A stretch of DNA of 64,000 nucleotides, from contig NC_079908.1 of assembly GCF_024868665.1 (NCBI RefSeq), positions 4,733,152 through 4,797,151 of the forward strand. The letters run 5' to 3'. This DNA comes from Triplophysa rosa. Lineage: Eukaryota; Chordata; Actinopteri; Cypriniformes; Nemacheilidae. Position numbers and translations under genes: made by a program. Below the pieces are notes generated by a model. The model was not told the origin of the DNA. It worked only from the letters and a program-made list of their open reading frames with translations, and did not search any database. Below, piece after piece: positions 19,354 through 29,710 of the stretch (positions within the stretch are counted from its first letter, which is position 1; each line of letters starts with the position of its first letter).

Positions 19354-20685
19354 ATGGAAGACGATTTAAATTTTCCAGAAATAACTTTTAATATTTATGG
19401 AAAGTACGAAAATTTCGACAATTGGGCGAAAGCTGAACTTGACAGCACAGAAGATGAAAAAAAAAGAAAGCGAACATCAAAGGAAGCCAGCATTAGCAAA
19501 CGTCATAAAACGGTCACTGAAGAACAACTAGACGAGATTGAAGGTGAAAAACACGAAGAAAACACCAAAAAGACAACAGCTTGGGCAGTAAATGTTTTCA
19601 ACGATTGGCTTAAAACAAAAAATACGTCTGCTGAAGAGGTAGAAAGAGAGGGGGCAAACGCTTTAAACAACCACCTGCAAGCTTTCTATGCAACTGTGAG
19701 AACTACGGCTGGCACGGAATACTCTGTATCAAGTTTTCTTGCTTTAAGGGGTGGTCTGAACCGTCATATTTCCACATACAACATCATTGGACAACCGGAA
19801 TTCAAATCATCCAACGATGTATTCAAGGCCATCCTCAAAAAGTTTCGCAAGGCTGGGAAAGACTCGAGCTCTCATCATCCTCCCATCACCACTGCCGAAA
19901 TAGAGCTCATTCGCAACTCTCCGCATCTGTCACCAGACACAGCAGCCGGGCTAGTTCGAAAAGTCTGGTTCGACATACAACTGAACCTGGCAAGGAGAGG
20001 TCGTGAAGGAAATCGAGACTTAACAACGCATTCATTCTTCATAAAAAAAGATGAAGATGGCATTGAATACGCTTGCTTGTCTCATAACGCAGAAACAAAA
20101 AAACACAAAAATCCCACTGATCCTAACAAGGACTGCTTCAGAGGATTCATGTTTTCCAACCCCGGAAATCCACTTTGCCCCTTTAAAAGTTTTAAAAAGT
20201 ACATCACAAAGTGCCCACCTGACGCCACTTCCTTCTACCTTCACCCACTGAGAGTCCCACAGGAAGAGCTTGACGGGAGAGAGTGCTGGTACTCCCATGA
20301 ACCGATGGGTGTGAACTATCTCTGGAACATGCTGCCACGCATTAGCGAGTTAGTCGGCTTAGCCAAAAGGTACACAAACCATTCCCTAAGAAGCCCCGCA
20401 GTTCAAATGCTGTCAGAGGCAGGGCTGGAGAGCAGGCAGATCATGTCTGTCACACGACACAAGTGCGAAACAAGCCTAAGAAACTACTGGGCACCTTCAG
20501 CAAAGGAACGAAAGAAATGGAGCTTGATCCTGTCGGATAACGTTTCAGACGACACCAAAAACAAAGCCACAGATCACAGATCAGAAGCAACAAACATCAC
20601 TGATCAGCACCCTGCGTTTGATCTGTCGTTTTCTATGTCCAACTTCACAATTAATAGAAACGTGCAGTTTAACCTTAACAAATAA
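19354..20685 (+). CDS. Crypton-type tyrosine recombinase, intact 443-codon gene
   Basis: A single uninterrupted frame has a good start context (AACAACATGG; A at -3, G at +4). An acidic/basic N-terminal part includes a probable nuclear signal (KKRKR near residue 36). A core-binding region follows (about 75-170), then the catalytic domain: LARRGREGNRDL (first Arg near 214-217), Lys-rich hairpin (about 245-252), NHSLR (His343, Arg346), VTRHKCETSLRNYW (His369 and the nucleophile Tyr378). This order, and the text around it, match the Crypton / KIAA1958-like (DUF3504) recombinase family. All expected catalytic residues are present. AATAAA overlaps the stop codon (20681-20686) and more follow. A host-domesticated gene is the alternative, but the repeat-rich setting favours a transposon. 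Confidence 0.85.
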   Translation: MEDDLNFPEITFNIYGKYENFDNWAKAELDSTEDEKKRKRTSKEASISKRHKTVTEEQLDEIEGEKHEENTKKTTAWAVNVFNDWLKTKNTSAEEVEREGANALNNHLQAFYATVRTTAGTEYSVSSFLALRGGLNRHISTYNIIGQPEFKSSNDVFKAILKKFRKAGKDSSSHHPPITTAEIELIRNSPHLSPDTAAGLVRKVWFDIQLNLARRGREGNRDLTTHSFFIKKDEDGIEYACLSHNAETKKHKNPTDPNKDCFRGFMFSNPGNPLCPFKSFKKYITKCPPDATSFYLHPLRVPQEELDGRECWYSHEPMGVNYLWNMLPRISELVGLAKRYTNHSLRSPAVQMLSEAGLESRQIMSVTRHKCETSLRNYWAPSAKERKKWSLILSDNVSDDTKNKATDHRSEATNITDQHPAFDLSFSMSNFTINRNVQFNLNK

Positions 20686-20702
20686 AACAGAAATAAATAA
20701 AC
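20681..20702 (+). promoter_or_regulatory. Clustered polyadenylation signals after the Crypton gene
   Basis: AATAAA overlaps the TAA stop codon and recurs within the next 20 bases (AAATAAATAAAC). More copies follow to about 20790. They provide several possible 3' ends for the recombinase transcript. Confidence 0.5.
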
Positions 20703-21150
20703 AAACTGAAAAGAATAAATAAACAATTGAATAGAAAACAGAACAATTAAATACCCCATGAATTTATTTGTAGCCTAAATAAACATTGATTGCCTACATG
20801 TTCTGCTTTTTTCACCTCATGCAAAGAAATACTAAATTAATAAATAAACATAGATTGAATACTTGTTCCGGTTTTTTTTTACATCATGCTTATAACTATA
20901 AAAAAACCAACAAAGTAATTTATACATTTTGACAAGCCTACTTCTTCACAGGGTTTTGTCATTACTGCAAACACATGTGCATGCGCGCTCTCTCTCAAGC
21001 CTTTAAAATGACGTCTTGGAATTACCGGCAGTTTCGGATGAGAAAATAGTCCCCCACTCATCATAGAATTATAAGCGCGGCAAACATAACAAATCTCTTG
21101 AAATAAAACACCTGAAAAATTACTTGTAATGTGGTAACCGTGGTATAAGC

Positions 21151-21287
21151 GGAATAATTGACTCCGGTCCGTTCAATTATCGAAAGTTAATGCACACCCC
21201 GAGGTGGTAATGCGGCCACGTCGCGAAGCGGCATTACGGGGTGTGCATTAACTTTCGGTAATTGAACGGCCCGTCGTCAATTATTCC
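21151..21287. repeat. Long palindrome, 50-bp arms with 46 matches
   Basis: Arms 21151-21200 and 21238-21287 are inverted copies with 46 of 50 positions pairing. The 37-base centre pairs further (GTAATGC with GCATTAC) around a CpG-rich tip. It begins three bases after the CCGTGGTATAA motif at the Crypton's right side. It could be a foldback MITE or part of the Crypton's end. Confidence 0.85.
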
Positions 21288-22827
21288 TTACGTAAGTGTT
21301 CACATTTAGCTGTGCTAATCCAGCTCCATAGGATTCCCTTGTGTTTATTTATAAAAAGTAAATGATCTGATTGTCTGATTTTTTATTGTTTTAAAATACT
21401 TATTACTCATATTAAAGTTTTTTTTAGGAAACATGATTTAAAAAAATATTTTCTTTATAATAAACATTTTAACAATTTAACTTCAGGTTCCATAATTAAT
21501 TATTGGCAGCAGCTATTTACACCAAGTTTAAATAGCAGTAGGTTCTGTAACACTACGTGAAAATAGAAACTCTCCGGGAAAGTTCGTGTTGGCCGGTAAA
21601 CACCCTCGAGCCACCATTGGTCCATGGCCATTACGTAATAGGTGGGTGTGTTGTTTGTGTGGCCACGTGCGCAGAGGCTATTTGGATACGTCATGTAAAC
21701 CCCGCCTCCAGAAACAAAGGGGTGTTGGATTGTTCGAAAACACTATACCATCTCTCAACGTTTTCGAGCTTCGTTTTACCTCAAAACACAGAACGAAAGC
21801 GCAATGCTGAGCCCTTTAGCGATATATTGGTGCTGGGATTAGCGAAGTCTTCGGCAAGAGAGAGAGTTGGAAGGAAGCGGCATGTGTAAAGTGCAAATAA
21901 CACACACCTGACATGTTGCAGTGAGTGGCTTCGGGAGCCCGGAGAAAAGCAGCCAAAAAGCGGAAATGTTGAGAGAGAGAAACTGGTGTGAGGACTCGTG
22001 CGCGTATGCTGAACATTGTGAGAGAGCTACAACCAACTGTCTTGATTTTTATGTTTGTGGAAGCGCAGGAACATGCGCAGGAAGCGCAGATTTAGTTTTG
22101 AACTTTGTGGACAGTAAATTAACGCACAAGCCCCAGTAAAGCAGAACCTGTCTTCCTTCCTTACTGTGATATGCTTTACACAAAAAATAACTGTATTTTC
22201 TTTGCATTAGGTGTAAATAGTAGTTAGATGCTTTTCTGTTACAGTAATTGTCAAGAGTAAATATTTAGCGTGTAGTTTGTCTCCCCCTACAGGTTGTTTT
22301 TGAGAATGTATTATAGTTTTGTAATTATCATGTGACTGATTAGATGACTAATAAGGAAATAAGACCCTTCATGTGGCTGTTTCTTTCCTGAGCCATGAAG
22401 CAGTTAATCAGTATCCATCTGCATTCATCCTCAGCTCTTGGTAGCTTCGTCTGTATGTTTATTGTTATTGTTCATATTACCTTTAGCCGTGTTTGAGTAT
22501 TTATCATCCATATTTTTGAATGCATCATAGCTGTATTTCATCACTGGATCATGTGAGAGCTATGGATTTACTCAGTAGTTGCATTTGCTTAACAAATCAT
22601 TTCATGTTATTTGATTAATACAACAGTTAAAGCTATTGCAAGATTATTGTAAAAGTACTTATTGTATGTACACATTGTAAAAGTGAAATCTCAATGTTTC
22701 CTTTCCTTTTATTTCATAGTTTTACTCTACCTTGATTAAAGTATGACAAAAGACATATACATATGATATATATGGATACATAGGAGTATATGGAGAACAG
22801 TATAGTAAAACGACCGCTCTGTCAGGC
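21288..22827. other. No recognised gene; possible 5' region of the BEL-like element
   Basis: The part 21543-22140 is less AT-rich and holds several short frames without known domains. It precedes the BEL/Pao-like gag at 22891 and might contain its long terminal repeat (a TGTAACAC start at 21547 is possible). No matching second LTR was found in the window, so this is not claimed. Confidence 0.3.
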
Positions 22828-23295
22828 ATGACATCGCAGTTAAAGCTGATTCTATGCAGCATCAAGCAAGTAGTGTTCTGTTCCTTGAAAATGAACCAAA
22901 TAGCACAAGTTCATGTTCAACCACTCAACTCATCAGTACTATACCCAGATGGCAATGCTTCTTCAGGGTTTACATCTGCTGCTGCATATGTCCAGAATAA
23001 TACTTATATGAATGATTTTGTGCGTTCCTTAGCTCGCCGTGAACTGGTCTCAACAGGGCTGATGAAATTCAATGATCAAACTGAAAGTTACAGGGCCTGG
23101 CGATGTTCATTTATGAATGCCATCAGTGATCTTAACTTAACATTTAGTGACGAAATTGACCTTCTTGTCAAGTGGCATGGCAAGGAGTCTGCAGAACATG
23201 TAAATCGGATTCGAACTGTGAATGCGAATTATCCAGAGAGAGGATTGAAAATGATTTGGGCCAGACTAGAGGAATGTTATGGCTCACCTGAGGTG

Positions 23296-24605
23296 AGTTA
23301 ATTCATGAATTCATGACATCAAGACTAGATTACTGTAATGCACTGTTAGGTGGTTTCCCTGCAGGCTTATTACAAAAACTCCAACTGGTCCAAAACGCGG
23401 CAGCTCGAGTTCTTACACATACAAAAAAGTATGAACATATTAGTCTGGTTCTGTCAACCTTGCACTGGTTACCTATAAAGCATCGTGTTCACTTTAAAAA
23501 CTTGCTTATTACCTATAAAGCCCTACATGGTTTAGCTCCTCAGTACTTGAGTGAACTCCTCTTGTATTACAGTCCTTCACGTGCATTACGCTCTCAGGCG
23601 TCCTGTCAGTTGGTAATACCTAGAATTTCAAAATCAAGTGCAGGTGGTAGATCCTTTTCCTATCTAGCGCCTAAACTTTGGAATAGTCTTCCCCGCACTG
23701 TCCGGGAGGCAGACACACTCTGTCAGTTTAAATCTAGACTAAAGACGCATCTTTTTAATCTTGCATACACTACTCTTCCATAATATAAATCCTCTGAGGG
23801 TTTAGGCTGCATTAGTTAGATCAACCGGAACCAAAAACACAACTGATGTACTTGTTGCATCAAAGAGTGCAGAACAGTACTCTACTCTCAGCAAGTCTTG
23901 TCTCATTGTTCCAAGGTTACCACAGCGAGCAGGATGCAGTTCATGCCCAGACATGATGGTAGAGCGGAGTATGGAAAGCGGCAACCTGACAAGAGCTGAG
24001 ATGATAGAGCTGCATAAAGAAGGACGCGGTCACTTGACACGTCTTCACCACAAAATTTCAAATGCTATTAGATTATTAATGATAATCTTAAAACTATAAT
24101 TTACCTTATAAGTAAGTTTATTTATTTTTATTTAGCCTTGTTGTGCAAGCACTGTCGAGCTTGTGCAGAGGCAGAAGCTTTTGCCAGAGGGGAACTGGAA
24201 TCCCCTGGTTGGGCCTGGGTTCTCCTGAGGTTTTCTTTCTCGATTAGAGTTTTGGGTTCCTCGCCACCGTTTGCATACTGTTTTTTGCACTATTTGCCTG
24301 GAGGGGGGGGGGCTGCTTTAGAATTTTAAAGTTTTACTAAATTAATATTGCATATAGGAATTTATAGTCTGTTATATTTGACCTGTGCTTCTCTCTCCTT
24401 TATCTTAAATGTCTATGTGTGTTAGTACGTGTGCATGTTGTGTGTGTGGAGTGTTTTGTATGAGGGTATGTCTGTCTTCTGTGTTTTCACCTTTTTCTTG
24501 TTTTTACAGGTACAACTTTAATTGTTTTGCTTATAGTCAAATATGTCTCATGTACAGCTGCTTTGTAACAATGAAAACTGTAAAAAGCGCTATATAAAGT
24601 TGAGT
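23296..24605 (+). mobile_element. L2 LINE inserted in the BEL-like gag
   Basis: It begins in ORF2 (GTTAATTCATGAATTCATGAC) and ends at the GTTGAGTT tail. It separates CCTGAGGTGA from TGATAGAGAATTC of the gag, whose codons continue across (Pro-Glu-Val-Ile-Glu-Asn). The target duplication is short (about TGA). It is a close relative of 9475-11183: most of the 3' half is nearly identical. Confidence 0.85.
23313..23783 (+). pseudogene. L2 ORF2 C-terminal fragment, second copy
   Basis: 156 codons are open, from MTSRLDYCNALLGG to the terminal THLFNLAYTTLP. It differs from the copy at 9475-10242 by only a few residues (for example SRLDYCNALLGGF for GGC, and HRVHFKN for HRVNFKI). It is the RT C-terminus only, with no catalytic box. 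Confidence 0.85.
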
Positions 24606-25182
24606 TGATAGAGAATTCTCTGTTCAGACGCCTTGAAAGTTTTCCCAAGCTAACAAACAAAGATTATGTGAGACTAAGAGAGCTAAGTGATTTACTCATG
24701 GAGCTACAGTCAGCCAAGGCTGATGGAGACCTGTCTGGACTTGCGGTACTTGACACTGCTCGTGGCGTGAATCCTTAAGTTGATAAGCTTCCTTTTAGTC
24801 TACAGGATAGGTGGTTATCGGTGGGTTCTGATTACAAACTGAAACACAATGCCACATTTCCTCCCTTTGAAGTGTTCGTTCAGTTCATTAGTCAACAAGC
24901 AAGGATCAGAAATGACCTTTTAGTTTTGAAGTTGACATGAATGAAATTGAAATGATGTTTCAGTTTTATGTCTCGAGCAGATGCTCCTACTAAGCTAACA
25001 TCATGGAAACAGTTTAAACAGAAGGAGATTTCAGTCCACAAAACAGATGTGACACACACTGCCTCTTATAACAAAGATGCCTTCTAACAATGACTGCAAC
25101 AAGTTATGTCCAATACACAAAAAGGCACATCCTCTTTGCAAGTGTCGTGTCTTTCGAGAGAAGTATTTTGAAGAGCATAAAG

Positions 25183-25290
25183 CAGGGCTATTCAATTAGT
25201 TTGTCATGGGGGCCAGTTCATGAAAAGCATCCCAAATGAGGGGCCGGAGAGATATGGCTTGCAATACGAGGAATGACACAACAACAATAA
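25183..25290. mobile_element. hAT (Charlie-like) terminal fragment
   Basis: CAGGGCTATTCAATTAG followed by a GGGGGCCAG block resembles the left terminus of hAT-Charlie non-autonomous elements. No matching right end (TTGAATAGCCCTG) is found downstream, so it is a truncated copy, probably the reason the gag ends here. Confidence 0.45.
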
Positions 25291-26072
25291 GAAATCCGTT
25301 TTATTTTTTCCCAAATTCCATTTTTTCTGTTAAAATTTTTCTGGATTCTGTGTTTTCCGTCCTTTACTATACGATATATTTGCCCACATGAAAAAATACT
25401 TATACTTACAGTATACTACAGTATTCACTTATAAACTATATAAAAAAACCTGCAGTAGATACGTTGAACCATACAGCGAAAAATAGAAATACAATTGTTT
25501 TTGTTTTTTAGTCTACTTAAATGTAAGTCATATTTTTTATAATAAGTTCTAATTTTGTATAATTTTACTAGCACATTTACTTTAATTTACTAGGGCTTTA
25601 GTTTACTAAAGTAAATAATATACTCAGTGGTTGAACTATAAAAAAAATCAAGAGGGATGGTGTGGTAAAATGTGGGTGTGTTATAATTTTGTTCAAGTTA
25701 ACCGGACTTTTATTTTGACGGGTTGCCGCAAAGGGTGTTTGGTTTGACAGTAGCTTTTCTCACATGAAACAGTGAAACAGGTCATGTGCATGCTTTCTCT
25801 TAAAGCTCCATGAGCACACGCAAAACAATTGCAGATTACGTATTTACACACCATCTGAATATTTCTAAAGTTACTCATGCACATTTTGAATTGTGTTAGC
25901 TGTTCGGTGCTACTTTATTAAATAATACATTTGCCATATTCTATGCCATTCCGCGTTATACAGCAACATATGCCTGGATTCCGCGATTCAATCATAGGGT
26001 CCTAAATTAACTATGGGAGCCCGTATGTTGTATTTTTGCCCCATAAGGCACCCAAAGTTTTTTTCTACATTC
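25291..26072. other. AT-rich stretch, nothing recognised
   Basis: No domain-bearing frame, RNA gene or clear element end. Composition is AT-rich with many stop codons in all frames. Confidence 0.3.
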
Positions 26073-26073
26073 N
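26073..26073. other. Single ambiguous base (N)
   Basis: The base call is N inside ACATTCNACGG at the left edge of the three-unit repeat, probably a low-quality position in repetitive sequence. Confidence 0.95.
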
Positions 26074-26905
26074 ACGGAAAAATGTGGAATAAAGTGCCAA
26101 CATTAATCGTAAAATCAACAGTACTAATATCTTAATACCGTAATAGTAGAAAAAGTTCCACTGTATTTATTACAGTGAAATTCTGGCAACCACAGCTGCC
26201 AGTTTTTTACCGTTGAAACAACAATTTTTTTACCTTAAGTATACGGTGAAACACAGATATATTTAATGGAAAACCTTTATTTATATGACATTTTAAGGGA
26301 ATTTATACAGAGTAAAGTAGTATTTTATATTAAATACTGTTAATTGTACAGTAAAACACTGTAATATTTTTAGGCAAAACCTTTATTTTATATAGTATTT
26401 TTATGTCAATTATAAAGCAAAACTATGTTTCTTTTGATTGAAAAAATATGTATTTATACAGTGAAATATGGAATAAAATACCAACATTACCTGTAAAATC
26501 AACAGTACAAATATCCTTTTACCGTAATAGCAGAAAAAGTTCTACCGTATTTATTACAGTAAAATTCTGGCAACCACAGCTGCCGGTTTTTTACCGTAAA
26601 AATAACAGTTTTATTTTTACAGTAAAACACTGTAATATTCAATGGCAAAATATTTAATTTATGCGGCACTCATAAGGTATTTTCTTGTCAATTATATGGC
26701 AAAACAGCGTTTCTTTTGATGGAAAAACCTTTTATTTATATGGTAAAATATGGAATAAAATGGCAATCTTAAACGTGAAATCAACAGTGCTAATATCCTT
26801 TTACCGTAATATTAGAAAATGTTACACCGTATTTATTACGGTAAAGTTCTGGCAACCACAGCTGCCAGTTTTTTACCGTAAAAACTGCGGATTTTTTTTT
26901 ACAGT
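26074..26905. repeat. Three-unit dispersed repeat with CTGGCAACCACAGCTGCC core
   Basis: Each unit holds AATATGGAATAAA, AAATCAACAGT, ATATCCTTTTACCGTAATA and ACCGTATTTATTACRGTAAA, followed by the core CTGGCAACCACAGCTGCC. The cores start at 26183, 26567 and 26849. The right end is TTTTTTTTTACAGTGTAGC. The terminal ACAGTG and the poly-T run match a family of fish non-autonomous DNA elements. Unequal unit spacing (384 and 282) suggests nested or tandem insertion. Confidence 0.65.
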
Positions 26906-27563
26906 GTAGCATTAAAGTGACAAACTGCTCTAATGAGCGCATTTCGTAAATACGTTATCTCCTTCGGCAAAGAAGCGAAAACGTGACGACATCTTAGTTC
27001 TGTGTCGGCCATCGTAGTGCTTCGAAAGGGAGGGGTGGAGTGAGCCGTTGGTTGCAATCCGTGACCTCACCGCTAGATGGCACTAAAACCTCCACATTGC
27101 TTCTTTACTTTTGAAGTCATTTTGCTGAGTGTTTTGCCACTCAAGGGGGCGTATTTCAGCGTATCCACGTGGAAAAAAATCCTTTAATGCATGGCTAGCC
27201 ATGGATTATCCCTTACTTAACACTTAGCTCTATTAAGCAAACTTGCCACGTTACAATTGATATGGATTTACTATGTTTTTTTTGATACAAAAATGGTAAA
27301 TGCATATAAATTGTAAAGTGTAATTTTTTTACTGCCTTAAAGTCATGAAAGCGTAGACTCATTATGGCGAACAACCAAAAATTCTAAACGTCCAACAATG
27401 TCTAGAGATGTGATGATAATTTTGAACATTGCAGTCAAGCTGATGGTAAATGACACAAAAATCTCCAGATAATGTGAAACATTTATTGTATCTCCATCAT
27501 CTACTAAATTACCATATTAATAGAAATGTAAGATTGTAACTTGGATTTAATCTGGGCAAAGTT
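26906..27563. other. Intergenic stretch, no gene
   Basis: No recognised gene. Around 27060-27090 the text CACCGCTAGATGGCACTAAA resembles a common dispersed fish repeat, but element ends are not visible. Confidence 0.3.
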
Positions 27564-27566
27564 TTA

Positions 27567-28152
27567 GGGTGTGTTCATATACAGTATGCCATGTTTGGTT
27601 CGATTAAAACGAACGCTGCCACCAAACAAGCGGACCGAGACCGCTGAAAAGATGGGTTTGAAATGGCGATTGAAATATGAACGCAACACGGACCAAAGGC
27701 ATCGAACCGAACCAAAAACAGGAAGCGATAACAATTTACGACCCCAAAATCAAGTGATTTGGTAATATAAAAGCAGTGTTTATTAGACCTGTGCTTGCGC
27801 ATGTAACGGAAGAATTCCTGGCGCCGTTTTGACTGCTTTAAACACTTCATGAGGTTTACCGGCTTGCTAAGAATCCCATCATATGCGCAGGCATACACTG
27901 AGCATGTATAACCCATGCTGCACTGTGCACACAGCTTTGTTTTGGGTGTCCGGTAAGTTCCGTTTTAAAATATAAATCATAAAAACTGTCCAAACACGTG
28001 GCGACTTTACACGTCAGCGTTACACGTTAGGTTTGATATCTTTAGGTTCGCTGTTAAAATGCCCGTCTGAATGCTAAGCGGACCAGCATTACATTTACTT
28101 TTTATTTTTTGGTCCGAACCAAAAGAACCGAACTACAAATATGAACGCACCC
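27567..28152. mobile_element. PIF/Harbinger-type MITE with TTA target duplication
   Basis: Ends are GGGTGTGTTCATAT (27567-27580) and ATATGAACGCACCC (28139-28152), an imperfect inverted pair. The flanks are TTA on both sides (27564-27566 and 28153-28155), the size and type of duplication made by Harbinger transposases. Inner inverted matches (GGTTCGATTAAAACGAACG against GGTCCGAACC..GAACCGAAC) extend the pairing. No transposase frame is present. Confidence 0.75.
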
Positions 28153-28165
28153 TTAGTCTTACCAC

Positions 28166-28265
28166 NNNNNNNNNNNNNNNNNNNNNNNNNNNNNNNNNNN
28201 NNNNNNNNNNNNNNNNNNNNNNNNNNNNNNNNNNNNNNNNNNNNNNNNNNNNNNNNNNNNNNNNN
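28166..28265. other. Assembly gap of 100 N
   Basis: Exactly 100 N, the convention for a gap of unknown size. Open frames running through it are artefacts. The order and distance of features on the two sides are therefore uncertain. Confidence 0.98.
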
Positions 28266-28889
28266 CGACTGCTTTGAAGTAAACATAAACAAAGCAATCT
28301 CTCTCAGCACGGCTTATTAGGTGTATTTATCTTCATGTGCACGCTGCACAGACCGATCCACTTATGATATCATTGTCATACGAGAGCGATATGAGAGTAA
28401 ACGGCCCATTATGCTTTTAAATCATCATCGCGTACTTTGTCATAAAGCAGATCATTACACACAGCGTTGCATTATGTTTGACAAACCTAATATCTGCAGA
28501 AGTTTTGGCGTGTAAGTGCACCATATATCATTTTTTTATGGTGACAGCTGAATCTCAGGGAGGAATTGAAACAGTCACATAATTTACATCATGCTTTAAT
28601 TTCCGTGCTCCGGCGCGATTTGCGCTCATACTGCTCCCTTTCCAAACCAAAACCACGCTCTAGCCCACCTCTTCCAACCAGGCCGAGAGCGGTTGCGAGC
28701 ACTCACACTAGTCAATCAAACCAGGCTTTAGGTGTCAAACGCGCCCGGGCGTGTGTGAGTAGGTCTTTAGGTGAGAGATACACTGAGCAGGGACATATTA
28801 AATGTGTAAATCAGAGCCATTTAAATAGAAACAACCAATACTGTCATAGCAATATTATGTTAAGACAATATATTAGCACTGTTATGCAT
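28266..28889. other. Intergenic stretch after the gap
   Basis: No recognised gene. The part 28605-28760 is GC-richer and resembles a dispersed fish DNA-transposon derivative, but no paired ends were found. Confidence 0.3.
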
Positions 28890-29106
28890 TGTCATGAGTG
28901 GCAGTACACAAACAAAAAACAGGTCGTCCTGCTCCACTTGAAGCAACACAGGAACACACCATGTTAACATAAACTTAATACCAGACACACATACAAGAAC
29001 TGAAGCAAATACAGGGCTTAAATAACAACCAAGGAAACTAATGGATGAACACAGCCGAACTAGAACATACTGTATACTGTAACTAAAACAAAACAGAACC
29101 GTGACA
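28890..29106 (-). mobile_element. Ty3/gypsy-like LTR, minus strand
   Basis: On the minus strand it begins TGTCACGGTTCTG at 29106 and ends CATGACA at 28890, with the usual TG..CA bounds. Directly upstream on that strand is a purine-rich tract (GGAGGGGGCGAAC), the polypurine primer of a 3' LTR. At 217 bp it is shorter than the other LTRs in the window and may be internally deleted. Confidence 0.6.
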
Positions 29107-29710
29107 GTTCGCCCCCTCCTGACAAAGTCCAACAGAGGAGGGAGGGCAGGGGCTCAGGAGGTGGATGAGGGGCAGGCAGGGGGCAGGCAAAGGGAACAGT
29201 CAATGGAGCTAGGGTGGTGAAAATGGTGGAAAGAGCCAGGGAGGAGCCTGGTGGAGGTGCAGAGACCAGCCAGGACAGCGGCCCACGGTGGAGGAGCCAT
29301 GGTGGAGATGGGCGAGGCGACACCAGGGGGCCGACTGACAGAGACGAAACCGGTGGAGGAGGAGCCCAGGGTGGAGACGAGCAGACAGAGAGCCAGGGTG
29401 ACTGGTGGGTCAGGCAACTGAGGCGGGATCCGGAAGACCGTGGTGTAGCCAGAGTGACCGAGGACGAAGGCGGAGCCTGGAGGGAAGGAGGAGCCTGACA
29501 GAGCCATAGTGACGAGGTGCAGCCAGAGGATTGGAGTCCCAAGACAGCGGATGGTTGACGACTGACCAAAGCAGAGCCAGATGGATGAGGGAGCGTGGTG
29601 GGATAATGGGCCATGGTGGAGATGAGGGAGCCAGGAGCCAAGGTGGAGCCGATGGGTCGGAGGGCCGAGGTGGAGTCCAGTTTTCAGCCTCAGAAGTGAC
29701 GTCACGCCTA
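29107..29710 (-). pseudogene. Ty3/gypsy-like 3' coding remnant, proline/serine-rich, minus strand
   Basis: Two overlapping minus-strand frames of about 190 codons are rich in Pro, Ser and Leu (for example ISTMAPPPWAA and PPGSSLALSTIFTTL). They are built from imperfect repeats of GGAGCC/CCATGGTGG type. This matches the low-complexity 3' tail that fish gypsy elements carry just before the polypurine tract. The plus-strand counterpart is at 39090-39444. No protease, RT or integrase is present here. Confidence 0.5.

Larger units (their letters stand above)
19160..21148 (+). mobile_element. Crypton-like DNA transposon with intact recombinase gene
   Basis: The unit carries a single tyrosine-recombinase gene (19354-20685) and nothing else, the hallmark of Cryptons. 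They move as DNA by recombination and have no RNase H-like transposase. The bounds are proposed from the 11-bp inverted motif TTATACCACGG (19160-19170) and CCGTGGTATAA (21138-21148). Cryptons are not known for terminal inverted repeats, so these may be part of the target or recombination site. Immediately to the right lies a long palindrome (21151-21287). Exact borders need comparison with other copies. Confidence 0.65.
22891..25182 (+). pseudogene. BEL/Pao-like retrotransposon gag (DUF1759-type), split by a LINE
   Basis: The first part (22891-23295) reads as a gag of BEL/Pao LTR elements: LMKFNDQTESYRAWRCSF, DEIDLLVKWHGKESAEHV, GLKMIWARLEECYGSPE. After the L2 insertion it resumes in the same sense at about 24606 with IENSLFRRLESFPKL, LRELSDLLMELQSAKADG and LAVLDTARGVNP. 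An in-frame TAA follows at about 24776. Later blocks (QDRWLSVGSDYK; a cysteine-histidine segment CPIHKKAHPLCKCRVF near 25110-25160) are in shifted frames. Protease, RT and integrase genes are absent. Gag would package the element RNA, but this copy is dead. Confidence 0.75.

Noticed and set aside
21543..22140. LTR of the BEL-like element
   Set aside because: There is a TG start but no second copy or primer-binding site could be found, so the border claim is not supported.
28071..28310. Frames running through the N gap
   Set aside because: The residues in the gap are unknown, so no coding claim is possible.
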